Assembly (NCBI GenBank): GCA_038501195.1
Contig: JBBPUQ010000007.1
Location: 1,713,501 to 1,777,500, forward strand
DNA length: 64,000 nucleotides
Reading direction: 5' to 3'
Source of the DNA: Nemania diffusa
Lineage: Eukaryota; Ascomycota; Sordariomycetes; Xylariales; Xylariaceae
Shown here: positions 45,682 through 56,684 of the stretch, piece after piece
Layout of the letters: every line of letters starts with the position of its first letter
How positions within the stretch are numbered: position 1 is the stretch's first letter
Notes under the pieces: model-generated
Database searches by the model: none
Seen by the model: only the letters and a program-made list of their open reading frames with translations
Told to the model about the DNA's origin: nothing
Position numbers and translations under genes: made by a program

Positions 45682-46863
45682 TTTGAAGAAATGCCGCCTG
45701 TCAAGTTGGGCAGAATTATGGTGGCCTGTGAAGTTAGGCTGCGACGAAGCAACCAGTTAGAGTCAGTACTTTTAATTGACTTTTTTTCGTGTCCTCTCAA
45801 GACGTTGTTTGGATGATGGAGACAAGTGAGGCATAAATCAAGGAAGTGGGGTTTTCTCCCGATAGAAATGTCCAACCGGTTATCCGATAGTGCTGTAAAG
45901 GGATGGAGGGTGTCGCTATCAGCGTGGCTGGCACAGTCGACTTCATGGCCAACCAGCCCCCCTATCGCAGTACGCCACCGGTCGGGTTCATTTCCTAAGC
46001 TACCTGGTTAAGAACGGCGTCCCCGAGTGGCCAACACGTCAGATCTGAGTAAGCGATGAGAATTTTCACTGGCCGAGAAGTCCTACCATAATAAATGAGT
46101 GACACATGTGCCCCTCCAGTAGAGGCGAGAGTGTTGTCAATATTACGAGGAAGCTTGCCCGGTGATGAGCTGCCTGTGTGCGGGGGGCGTAGTATTTCTC
46201 CCTGGTCCCTCCCTACCGTGGGCGACAAGCGGGGTTATTAGGGTAGGTACACTTTCTCGATAAGAGGAACCTGCAGTGATTTAAAATGTCGTGGTGATTA
46301 ATGTGTCTTTACAGGTAGCTGTTGAATAGAACACATCAACTATATCGTAACATTCTCATTCAGATTAAAACTAAGACTCCTGTACTGTCATTGAACTAGG
46401 ATGTATTGTCGGACCTTGGAGGCTAGGGATACATGTTCAATTGCTTACAGAGTTAAGGTCAGCACAGGTCGGAAGGGATCTGAATGGAAAAGATTTCAAA
46501 ACCCTCATTGGAGCTGATCACGCCTTCCTCCAACTTTCGTTGTGTTGACTGAGCCCATTCACAAGGGTCAAGACCCTACCTGGCGTCATTCCTATAGGGG
46601 AACGAGCGCAACCGGATGACAACAACTCGTCTCGAAGACGGGTTTCGGCTGAGGCTTACTACATCTGGATGAGGTAGGTGGAAACTGGCCAGCTGCTATG
46701 TAATTAAGTTCTATGCGAAAGGGCAGATAATCTTACAGGTGACTTCTATACCTAATAATGTGACATGTCTGAAATCGAGATGAGATTTAGGAGAGGGTGG
46801 GGTAAAGAAGAAGCTCAGAATTTGAAATCCCTTTCCATAAACTCCAAGTCGTCCATAATTTTC
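45682..46863. other. Intergenic region between membrane-protein A and HET gene
   Basis: 1.18 kb upstream of paralogue A and downstream of the HET gene. No supported gene or RNA; nothing further recognised. Confidence 0.5.
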
Positions 46864-49551
46864 CTAATCACTTGTACTTTTGCCGCCACCCCACACGCCC
46901 GACACCCAGCCCACAACTTTCTTTGCTCCTTCCGCAACGAAACCTAGAGTTGTAGTAGTTTGTTCCTCCATCTTCTGAGTCACAGGACGATCTACCCACC
47001 AATATTGAGAAGGACGTAGCACTTCTCCAAGACAAATACATTCGTCTGTTTGACCATGTACATAATCCATTCTCGATCCTAGCCAGTCATTACTATTCTT
47101 CGAGGGATGAGGTACTCTCCATATGAAACCTCGGTGAATTATCATGGCACAATACTCCACACTCTTTCCATCATATCTTTCCCCAGTGATCTCCACGAGC
47201 AGGGCCACTTCTCTAGGGGACTCCCTTGGAAATGATCCTGATAGGATAATTGCTAACTGCGCTTCGTCCTTTTCCAGACGGGTGAGCTCATTAGATCGAC
47301 CCTTCTCTGGATCGTCCAAACGTTGAAAGCTGTACCACTCATTGAGGCTACGATCGACTGGAAACTTGAAAGGTCTGGATGGTATAGAAGTCCCTAGAAT
47401 CCTGTTTCGGCAGTTAGGTGAATTGGGGTATACGAGGAACCCAGGATAAGAAACTTTTAGACCGTACTTCGGATTCAGTTCTGTTGGCTTCCCATCCCAG
47501 AGATTGAGGGGATCGGGATAGTCCATCTCATGAGTTGAAAACCAGGTTTTTGGCGCCCAACCAAACCCTTGACGGTTAACTTTCTCACCGGGGAGGAAAA
47601 TCATGCCGGATGGAATAATCCCTTGCCTCTGCTCATGCAATCGAGTCCAGAAGATGCAGACAAGATCCTCAAGTAAATCGACATCAGAAGACTTGCTACT
47701 ATCGCCTGGGACAGCCAGACCAGCTGTCTCGATCTCTGTTTCGTTAACGTTAAGTTTGAGAAGTGTGGCAAGAGCTAGAACCTCATGTTCCGGTTTTCCA
47801 GTAGTCTTTGAAGAGTTAGCAATGACGGTCATGGCTTCGCAGAACATATATCTCACCCTCCAGCGAGCCGCGCGATACAAGTTTGCCACAATCTCTGGAC
47901 CATCTTCTTTTCCTTCATTTGCTTGTCCCCACGGCCTGTCATTTCTCAGGTGGCCCCTCGACTGTTTCCCCATAACCATATGCGATAGCTGGGTACTGAT
48001 CATCCGTGTAGTGCCAGACCGCGTCGCCCTCCCGGAGAGAAGCTCTCGTTCAATATGGTCAAACCGAACAAGATTCGACGCCTCTTGTTCAACTTCTTCG
48101 AAGGTGATGTAAATCCTTTTACTGAGATAGGCCTCTTGCAAGGTCCAGAGGCGTCGCATCCAAACACTGGAAAATAGCTTCATTGCAGCAACTGCTGGTT
48201 GGCTAGGTTCACCTTGATTCATCGCGCACAGCCCATTGTCTAGGATAATAGTTGAGCTCGATAATCTGAAGACGTCAAATATCTGTCGAATAGCCTTCTT
48301 CCGCTGGTCCTCGTATCCTTTTGCGACTGGTACGACCAGAGTATCCATCCAGATTAGATAGGGTCGCTCTGAGTTCTTTGAAGCTTGTCGGACTTGCCGC
48401 GCAATGAAGTCGAGTTGACAGCTATTCAGTTTGTTATCCTCTTCGTTGCCCCACCCGTCAGACCATACATGAGATATAGTTACGAACTTTACATCTTTAG
48501 TATCGTCGTTCGGGTCGTATTCAACCACTTCAAATTTCCTGTCCTCTTTCCCCCCACCAGAGATTCGTAGGAGAGGGATAAGGTTTTTTCTAAGCACATC
48601 GATGATAGCCTCTTGGGGAGGCCCGTCAGGCTGGCATGACTTTCCCCCGTCGCAACGCTTAGTAATGTGATGGTTGGTATATTTTCCTTTTGAATCGATA
48701 GTTTTCACCTTACATTCTTCTGGTGTGCATTTTTGTTGTCTGTGCGCTGGAGATATACGATGTGATCCTTTGTAAGCTTGATATGCTGCGACGAGCATAG
48801 TTGCACTTGAGTTGACCTGACCTCGTAGAATCGCCATGGCCCTCGGGCACCAGCCGTCCTTGCTCATTTGGTTAAAAACATATTTTGGTGGGCCCCATCC
48901 AACAGTTTCATCTTCATGCCAACCGGTAGTATTGACTTTGCATTTCTCTACTATCCTGGCCTTAGCTTCGCTAAGAGTTTCGCCTAAACACATCAATACT
49001 AGTATGCTCTCTAGACTGACTTGATGACCAACCGCCATGGTATGAGGAAGATAACTGCTGTCGTCAATTTTTGTAAAGTTTTTCTGTATGAATTGACGCG
49101 CAAAGTCCAAGACCCAACCAACCTGGATCATCCGGAATCTCACGCCGTCCTGATTAGATTCCTCCCAGTTTACCCACTTTTCAATTGCGCCCTGGAGACT
49201 CTTGGTGGATAGGTTTGCTGCACGTCGAACTTGGGTAGATGGAGATGGATATTTAGGATCAAGCAGCTCGTCGAATTGCAGAACAGGCTTTTGATCACAC
49301 TGAACTACAGTGAAGATAAGACCGAAAAACAGCCAGGCCTGAATAAAAGCCGAATATTGGTGATCGTGTTCTGCCTTATAATCAATAGTGAAGTCTTGAT
49401 TGATCGTGAACTTGTGCTGTGCAGGGAAGTTGTGAAACTCTTGGAAATTCCTAGGCGGGCTAAACATGGGCGAGTGCTGCAGCAAGCCATTAACACAAGG
49501 AGCACGGATGTCCTGAATTCCCAATCCGTGATATGCGGCCACATGCTCCAT
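46864..49551 (-). CDS. Large HET-domain (heterokaryon incompatibility) protein
   Basis: Single exon, 895 aa, ATG at 49551. The HET domain starts near residue 356 with KFVTISHVWSDGWGN. It continues with YLIWMDTLVVPV near 405 and VWMRRLWTLQEAYLSKRIYI near 475, which are the three classic HET blocks. The N-terminal 350 residues include LESILVLMCLGETL, DGWCPRAMAILRG and a His/Cys-rich stretch (CTPEECKVK, NHHITKRC) that could bind metal. The C-terminal 300 residues have no recognised domain. In Podospora and Neurospora, HET domains trigger cell death after non-self recognition; HET folds resemble TIR domains. The gene diverges from the hydrolase-TPR gene with about 0.8 kb between them, suggesting co-regulation. 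Confidence 0.88.
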   Translation of the reverse strand: MEHVAAYHGLGIQDIRAPCVNGLLQHSPMFSPPRNFQEFHNFPAQHKFTINQDFTIDYKAEHDHQYSAFIQAWLFFGLIFTVVQCDQKPVLQFDELLDPKYPSPSTQVRRAANLSTKSLQGAIEKWVNWEESNQDGVRFRMIQVGWVLDFARQFIQKNFTKIDDSSYLPHTMAVGHQVSLESILVLMCLGETLSEAKARIVEKCKVNTTGWHEDETVGWGPPKYVFNQMSKDGWCPRAMAILRGQVNSSATMLVAAYQAYKGSHRISPAHRQQKCTPEECKVKTIDSKGKYTNHHITKRCDGGKSCQPDGPPQEAIIDVLRKNLIPLLRISGGGKEDRKFEVVEYDPNDDTKDVKFVTISHVWSDGWGNEEDNKLNSCQLDFIARQVRQASKNSERPYLIWMDTLVVPVAKGYEDQRKKAIRQIFDVFRLSSSTIILDNGLCAMNQGEPSQPAVAAMKLFSSVWMRRLWTLQEAYLSKRIYITFEEVEQEASNLVRFDHIERELLSGRATRSGTTRMISTQLSHMVMGKQSRGHLRNDRPWGQANEGKEDGPEIVANLYRAARWRVRYMFCEAMTVIANSSKTTGKPEHEVLALATLLKLNVNETEIETAGLAVPGDSSKSSDVDLLEDLVCIFWTRLHEQRQGIIPSGMIFLPGEKVNRQGFGWAPKTWFSTHEMDYPDPLNLWDGKPTELNPKYGLKVSYPGFLVYPNSPNCRNRILGTSIPSRPFKFPVDRSLNEWYSFQRLDDPEKGRSNELTRLEKDEAQLAIILSGSFPRESPREVALLVEITGERYDGKSVEYCAMIIHRGFIWRVPHPSKNSNDWLGSRMDYVHGQTDECICLGEVLRPSQYWWVDRPVTQKMEEQTTTTLGFVAEGAKKVVGWVSGVWGGGKSTSD

Positions 49552-50353
49552 TGTTACTGGTAATGAATGGGAAATGTGACCAGCTAGTAATGATAAACGC
49601 GGTAAACTGGAGATACAATTAGAGCATAGGAGGGTTAATTGATAAATGCTAGCCTACTGGATTACGACCTATTTCTACCTACAAGGCATGTGCGGCTCTG
49701 TGTGCGGGGATGCCGGGCATGATAAAAGTCTTCTTTTCAGCTGGGGGAACCAGCCGAATTTTCAAACACACCTTCCTTTCCAGGGGAACGTATCTAGGCA
49801 GTAAGCGTGTAAAATAGCCCATGCTGCTTGTAATGTAGATGTAGGCTGAGTATGATGACAGAATGGCTTCAAGCCTATCTAGCTCAGAACAGAATTCTAT
49901 TCGACAACGTGGCCAATACCTAATCACTGTGGCTGTGAGCAGAATAGGCGGCTCGCATATATTGATGCATGGTTTAATTACTTATTCCCCATTCGGCATT
50001 CGCCTTTGAGGGTATAATGCAACCCAAACCTGTAGCGGGGTTTACTCTCTGAATGGGTGACGGAGTGATTGACACACGCCCTTTCTCCGTCTCCCATCCC
50101 ACCCCGTGTCTCTGACACATGAAAAAATCTCGCCTAAGCACCAAGCCCCATGCCATAGAAATACCCCCGATGTCCGGGCACTCATTCACCTGTTTGCTCC
50201 TTCCATTTCGCCAATACCCCATTACAAGCTAACACGCCTCTTCGGAGTAAAGGTATACGTAGCTTGGGCACGAAAATGGTATATAATCCAGTTGCGGACT
50301 TCTACCTTCATCTAAAGAGAAATAACACGTTCTAATTAGTTTGGTCAATGTAG
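49552..50353. promoter_or_regulatory. Divergent promoter region of HET and hydrolase-TPR genes
   Basis: About 0.8 kb between a HET gene and a divergent TPR-protein gene. It probably also holds the very short first exon of the TPR gene: an ATG at 50276 is followed directly by a GTATAT donor, and the 75-bp intron would end at TGTAG (50351-50353) after a TTCTAAT branch site. Confidence 0.45.
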
Positions 50354-53300
50354 GACAACGAAGTTAAAGTACTCTTCCGGACTCCAACGCCTCCAAAGCG
50401 GAACATCGGGACTCCCCTAGAGGGCATTATCAGGCAAGAGTAAGATCACCAGAAACCCCCACGGAAGAAGAAATCTAAATCAAATAGCATATACCTTATC
50501 CATGGATTCCTTAACACGAAGTATAGTTACTATCGCGATACTCTCGAAAACTGGGTCAAAGATTCAATAAAGGATTCAGCCCCCAGTCAGCGAGATACCA
50601 TATTGACCATTCGTGTGTTTCGTTTCAACACTTCGTCAGTCCCAGAAATAGGAAAAGCCGTTTTGGAGAATGCAGTCTTGAAGTTTCGTCAGCATGTGCT
50701 TGAGAACCTTCAACAAACATCCGCAAATGCGGCAGTGTCGGATATGGAACGTGGGGCTACTTCACTTCGACACGACACATCGTTAGATAATGATCTAGGA
50801 ACGAATGCTATTTTATTTATTGCGCATGGTTTAGCATCCTGGGTGGTCAAGGATGCGTTGGCTCATCCTAGCAGCCAAGGCATCACCTACTTCTACGGAA
50901 AAACTGGTGTCGATTTCGTCAATCTGGACATACAAAACGAACACGGCACTGCCTACCCAGACTATCTAGAAAAACACTGGAAACAATTTTTGGGTTTATC
51001 GAACCCTAAACAGGGGAATCGTTTCAATGAACTGGTCTCCTACCTCGAAGAAATTGACGAGAACTTTAAGACGATGAAGCTTCAAGTCCCGGACCATATT
51101 ACTACTAAAAATTCAGGTCTAATGGCGAAAGGCCGGGACCAAGAAGTTTGGATGGAAAACAGGGACTATAGATTAGTAGGTTCTCGTGCGCAACTTGCCT
51201 CATAGTCAAGCTAACGAATCTGGCGAAATTAGCCAGCGCGGACTGACCGGTATTACTTGTACCCGTTTGCAAAGCCGATCAGACCAAGTCAGGATGAAGT
51301 TATCGCCAAACTTCCCGCCATTCAGGGGTTAATGTTGAATCTCATTCAGAATCTCAAGTTAGTTGAAACTCCCCCGTTACCTCAGGGGCAAGCAAATTCT
51401 GAACAAGTCACCACACCTACGATGCCAAGAAGAGTGAACACCCTGGCTTCAACCGATACAATAGGCGCTGGTACCAACAACACTTCTACCTATTCATCAG
51501 ATAGAGGAGCTGAGCTGGCCGGCAGTGGGTTTCCTCCTACAAATGACCCTCCTACGTCAGCGCCTCTGGATCCAGACAACAAGCCCAGGATAGCTGACGG
51601 CAATAAGCCGAATGTATACGAAAATGCAGTCCGTTTGCTTCAAATGGGTGAATTGGAGAAGGCGGAGCAACTGTTCACAGAGTTGTCACAGACATACAGC
51701 CAAAACAATCAATCACAAGAAAAGATAGAGATCGACATCAAGGCTGCCACAATAAAAATGTATCTCGGCAATTACGTTGAAAGCGAGAAAGAGCTCCAAG
51801 ACATCTATCAACGACTTAATGATTATCTGAGAGCTGATAGCATATGCGAATGGGCTATTAAGCATCGAGATATCTGTGAAAAATGGTTGGCTTCTTGCTG
51901 GCTTCTTGCTGGCAAATGGGAAAATGCAAGGGCTGAAATACTAGATCTCCTGAAAAAAGACCCGGAGAAATATAATACGAGGCTGCACAGGGATCTTGCA
52001 CTAGCTTATGCGTACCTTGGTGAGTATGTTAAAGCAAGAGAAGCCTTGAAGCGGGTACCGGAATGGATTAGGACTACAACTAAGACTGGCTCAAGTGGGA
52101 ACGACGGTATCATTGAGGTACAAGATCAAGTCAAGAAAGGAACAAAACATCGCAAAGTGCTTCAAATCCAGAGGGCTACATTACACATGGCCACTGCCAC
52201 GGTCGAAATGTTGGCTGGTGATTATGCCACAGCTCTGGAGATTTCATCATCTGCACTAGAATTGATGGAAACGATGGTAGGAGCCAAGCATTTCAGGACT
52301 CTAGCCATCGCGATGCTCAAATCATGGTGTCTGGCCTATAACGGGAAGTATATCGAAGCCGAGACACTCTGTTTAGCCACCTATAAAGCAACAACTCGGT
52401 CTTTAGGCTATGTCCACCCACAATCACTTGAAGCTATGAGTTGCTTGGTATACATTTTTCAGTGTCAAGGGCGGTTTGCCGAAGCCATAGGAACCGGATT
52501 GTCGCTAGGCTCTCTTCGCCCCCGGTTTGAGACATATCCGGGTTATATTCATCCCCGGGCCATTCACTCAAAGTTTTTGCTAGCAACGGCCTTCCTAGCT
52601 AGTGGCGAATATACAACTTCGAAAAATATACTCGACCAAGTTATAAAAGAAGCAGAAGCAAACAAGATTCCACGGCCTGAAATTCTCAGGTACAAATCAG
52701 AACAGGCCCGCACATTGCTATATCTAGGGAGTGCTTACGAGGCTCAGAATTTGGCTTTTGGCGTGGCTGTTGAGCAAATCAAGTTGTATGCCTGCCCCCC
52801 TGCAATTGATCAGGATCTAATGGGCTTGACCACGCCATGGCTATTCAACACCGACGAAATGTCCTTACCGCAACTTGATAGCATTGTTGCTAGTGTGCTC
52901 ACAAGCACTGTTGCATCTTCAGCATTCCACCCATTTTTGGTCTCAAACTTGCAGCTTTTAACCGATATCGAAGTTAGCAAGTATCAGTTAACAGGTCGGA
53001 AAAGTAACGGCATCAACTTAACCGCAGCTAAGTCAATTCTAGAGATGCTACAGAAGCACTATTCCAAATCAGAGTCCCCGAATATCGTTTCCAGTAGTTC
53101 TGTTAATATGAGGTTGGCTACGTTATACAAGGAGGATCCGACTCTTTCTCAGGGACTCGCTCAGGCTATAGAGCTTTTCAAGCAAGCTTACGAAGACAGG
53201 AAACGGCAAATGGGAGACAACATCGATACCTTATGTGCGCGACGAGAACTTACCATCGCGCAGTGTTTGCTTGATTTTTCCGGGTCAAACGTAGATGTTA

Positions 53301-53719
53301 CCACCTTGAAAAAGGTTAAGGCAGTGTCAAACAACATTCTCAAAACCCTAGAGTCACGCCTGGGCTCAGCCCATCAGGAAACCTTGAGATCACAGCTGTG
53401 GTATTTGACTGTGGACCATTTACTACCGGACGACGATAAAAACAACAGGAGAGAAAAAATGATGAAGGATCTCATCAAGAATTTGTCCGAACCTTCGGTT
53501 GCGAAGCAGCGTCGCATCGAGACGCTTATTATGAAGAGGCAATTGGCTGGTCTCCTAAATGTCACGGGCAACCACGAGAAAGCTATTCAGCTCATCGATG
53601 GTGCAATTTCAGAGCTAGATGATGCGCTGGCGAATGAGGATAAGTCTCTGGAAGAGACAATTCGGATCTTGAAAAACACGTTCGTTGAGTTGAGGAAAAC
53701 GACCGATGATGAAATCTAG
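50354..53719 (+). CDS. SERAC1-like pseudo-hydrolase fused to TPR repeats (NLR-like without NOD)
   Basis: Exons are <50354..50439, 50488..51175 and 51233..53719, about 1086 aa plus an unresolved start, perhaps ATG-only at 50276-50278. Introns of 48 and 57 bp close in phase (RQ-D-IYLIHGF and DYRL-PARTD). Residues 1-240 match the SERAC1/alpha-beta-hydrolase N-domain of fungal NLRs: VKVLFRTPTP, IYLIHGF, then NAILFIAHGLASWVVKDAL at about 137. The usual nucleophile motif HSLGG reads HGLAS, so the catalytic Ser appears to be Gly. A Pro/Ser/Thr-rich linker covers about 305-375. TPR-like helix pairs fill most of the rest (ENAVRLLQMGELEKAEQLF, YAYLGEYVKAREALKRV, CLAYNGKYIEAETLC). No P-loop or NACHT/NB-ARC is present. 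A non-self-recognition role is inferred from architecture and the divergent HET neighbour. Confidence 0.75.
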
Positions 53720-54271
53720 GTCGGGAGGATATTTTGAGAAGTAATAAAGGCAGGTGATATAATTATACCAACAATTGGTAGTCAACAACCATGTGCTAAC
53801 ATCTAAACCTACAGTCACCTATCGATAGCAATAGCAGTTTGAGTTGTATGCAGTCGCCTTCGCGCCGACAAAGAATCCACGAAGTTTAGGGGTATAATCT
53901 TCATAAATTTGGGGATTTCCGGTTATAATGATACTAAACTTACGGGTTTTGTTGGGGTGGGGGGGAGGATCTTTGAAAAAAAAGGAGGGGTTAAATGCAG
54001 GTGCTAACAAGTAAAAGAGTTGGCTTACATGGATTTTTTTGTCATAGGGCTGTATCATGGGGTCACAGGTCATGGATGCTCTGAGGGCTCATGACCACAT
54101 GATGTATCATGGAAGGCTAATCTTCGAAACTCGGGCAAATCAAGGACGTTATTACCACATACAGTGCCCAGCGTGCCCCACAATCAGAACAAGTCAAATA
54201 CTATGTAAACGCCTTTTGACTTGTTTTGCCTTGATTGATCGCACGAGACGCTTGTTTATGTTATACATAGT
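53720..54271. other. Intergenic region downstream of the hydrolase-TPR gene
   Basis: About 550 bp without a supported gene, leading into a repeat-rich zone. Confidence 0.5.
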
Positions 54272-54407
54272 AAGGTCGTGAGGTCAGAGGGTCAGAGGGT
54301 CGTTTTGGAGGGTCGGAGGGTCGTAGGGTCGTAAGATCGAAGTTATAAGGTCGTAAGGTCGAAAAGTTGTAGGGTCGAAAAAAGTCGTAGAGTTGGAAAG
54401 CGTCGTA
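54272..54407. repeat. Degenerate AGGGTCGT minisatellite
   Basis: About 136 bp of imperfect 8-10 bp units of the type AGGGTCGT / AAGGTCGT / GAGGGTCAG, at least twelve copies, gradually more A-rich to the right. Confidence 0.75.
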
Positions 54408-54423
54408 AATTACCCAGTAAAAA

Positions 54424-54550
54424 GGTAGGTATAGTACCTAGGATGTAGGTAGCAGTAAGCATGGTAGTACATGTAGGTAGGGTGGTAGGAAATAAGTATG
54501 GTAGTAAGTAGGATATATAAGTAAGGTAGGTAGGTGGCTAGTTAGGTGAG
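54424..54550. repeat. GTAGGTA-rich low-complexity tract
   Basis: About 125 bp dominated by GGTAG / GTAGGTA / AGTAAG words, directly following the AGGGTCGT minisatellite. It is purine-rich on the + strand and has no coding signal. Confidence 0.65.
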
Positions 54551-54889
54551 TGTGGATAATTATGGGTCTAGAAACAGGATACCACCAAGCCTATTTAGGA
54601 AAGGAAGCATTACACTTTTTATATGGCTTCTTTTTTACGGAAAAACAACAAAAAAAATGAAATTATTTGTAAATAACTAGCAAACACAGGTAAAATAAGG
54701 AATTGCTGTTTTACTCTTAAGATAATTCAAATCTGTTATTTTATTTTGGTTATTTAAGTTATCTGTCAAATAGCTAAAGTATTGTTTTGATCGCGGGGAA
54801 CTTTATTTCAAAGCTATCTCCTAGCTAAACAGGGGTTAAGTACATATAACCTGGTGGCTCTATGAGCAACTCCCACGTCACCATCCTAT

Positions 54890-56000
54890 ATACTTATCCA
54901 GGCTAATAGCGCCTAAGGACTTAGGCATGAGCTGTGCTGACCCTTAAGTCCAGGTCTTTTAAAAGCGGATATGACAAGGTAAATGGGGACAGCAGTTATA
55001 TATAAAAGCTACTATATTTATTCACTTAACAGGCTTGAAAGGATTGGTTGAACGCATATATTGGGGGAGCATAAGCCCTATTCGATACTTAGAAGCCGAA
55101 GTACGCCTTTGTTACATATGTCGGTGTACGATAGCAGCCGGCCACTCTGCGAAGCGACCAAAGCTCAAATAGCGCCTAGACTATTACAAGCAAAAACAAA
55201 TCAAATCAAAGCTTTGCGCATCTTTCTTTATTCTTTTCAGCTTTATAGGCCCCTTTTTTTCCTTTTATTGGCTTGATTGTCGCCGTTGTAGCCGGCCACA
55301 TAATTAAGACTTTATGGATAGCGAGCGGGTTAAAAAACCTCCGACCACTACTAAAAACTACCCCACAAGTAGAAAACGCGACAGACCTTTTTATAGGGCT
55401 AGTCGGAGGCTCGTGCCCGTGGGCTAGCCTGTTGGGGAATACAACACCTCATAGTTTATACTGAAGTTTTTGTACTTCTGCTTTGTTTAATTATGCTGCC
55501 TACTTAAATGCTAAGCCTGTTTTATTTTTGAGTAGTATTGTATAAGCTAGATTATGTAGTAATTGAATAATTTTTTGCGGTTTGTTTGGGTGAATTGAAC
55601 GTACTGTGGATAAACTACCTCCTACCTAGAGGTATCCCCCCCCTCGGCTAGGTGACTTCAGAGTGGAGTAACGGGTCTTTTTGCATTAGGTATGCTAGAT
55701 ATACCAATAAATTGCTTCCCCGAGGCTATTATTAACCGGGTCTGATTGGGTGCATCTGGTTATGTAAAAGTCCCCGTTATTTCACTTTGAAGTCACCTAG
55801 CCGAGGGGATCTCTACCTCAAGAACCGCAGCCAAAACTAGGGATATAAGTGAATTACAGTTATGCGAGCTACTTATATTTTGGTGGAACTCTTTCCAAAC
55901 TCTCCCCATTTACCTCGTCATATCCCTTTTAAAGACCTGGACTTAGGGGTCAACACCGCTCCTGCTTAAGTCCTGAGGCGCTATTAGCCTAGATAAGTAT
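54890..56000. mobile_element. 1.1 kb element bounded by ~100-bp inverted repeats (MITE-like)
   Basis: The left arm (54890-54992) is an inverted copy of the right arm (55900-56000). The arms differ at about ten positions and two small gaps. Shared landmarks are GGCTAATAGCGCCT, TAAGTCCAGGTCTTT and GGTAAATGGGGA, read on + in the left arm and as their complement in the right arm. The interior has short AT-rich ORFs but no recognisable transposase, and it contains a second inverted-repeat element. It is most likely a non-autonomous DNA transposon or long foldback element. No target-site duplication was recognised, so the exact ends are uncertain. Confidence 0.7.
55629..55819. mobile_element. Nested ~190-bp inverted-repeat MITE-like element
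   Basis: The arms at about 55629-55682 and 55764-55819 are inverted copies. The core CCCCTCGGCTAGGTGACTTC is perfectly shared, and the similarity continues through AGTGNANTAACGGG and a T-rich stretch. The element lies wholly inside the larger 54890-56000 inverted-repeat element. That suggests a second insertion, or an internal subterminal repeat. No target duplication was identified. Confidence 0.65.
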
Positions 56001-56684
56001 CTTATTTACCTAGACGATCGTCACTTGTCTCCAACTATTTAATTTCGCCTCACAATCTTGGCTACTCTCGGACTGCGCCAAGGCTGTTTCCATGGCATAC
56101 CCCAAACGCCGCGTCCCTTTCCCACACAGCCCTAATACACAGCCTCTCCGCCTTTCTCACGTGCGTAATCTTTCGGTAACAATTGAACCTCACTGCTTCA
56201 AAACGAAGTTTTCACTAGTAGCAGCAGTTCTTCATTCAATCCGCCATTATTCGCAACTCTGCTAATTATTTAAGGTGGATCCCGACTGTCACTTAGTTGT
56301 GGTTAGTATAACTGATTGTAATAGGTTTCCTTCTAGTAGCTTTTTCCTTCTGTTCTTTTCTCAATTGGCTGTCACGATGTCTTCATCGTAACTAATTTCT
56401 TTTCAAGTATTTTTTTTTTTCCAAACCCAGGTCCATGTACCGGCGGCAGGTAGTACCCTTCTCTAAGCCCTCCCCTGGCTGACGTCCAGGCATACTAGCG
56501 ATATGTAAGGAAGTCCTCCGCATTCCGAGGATGAGCAGGGATGGCGACGGACTATATCTTACACGAACTCCCTTGCGCGAAGGGAGAACAACGGTGACAA
56601 GGAACCAAGTGCTCAATTCTTGCAAAGACCCTCCTCGTCTATTCCCTTCGACAGTTTCTTTGCCTTCCAACGAATTTGTTTAAT
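56001..56684. other. Intergenic region upstream of membrane-protein paralogue B
   Basis: 0.68 kb, the likely promoter of paralogue B, with no additional gene seen. Confidence 0.5.
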
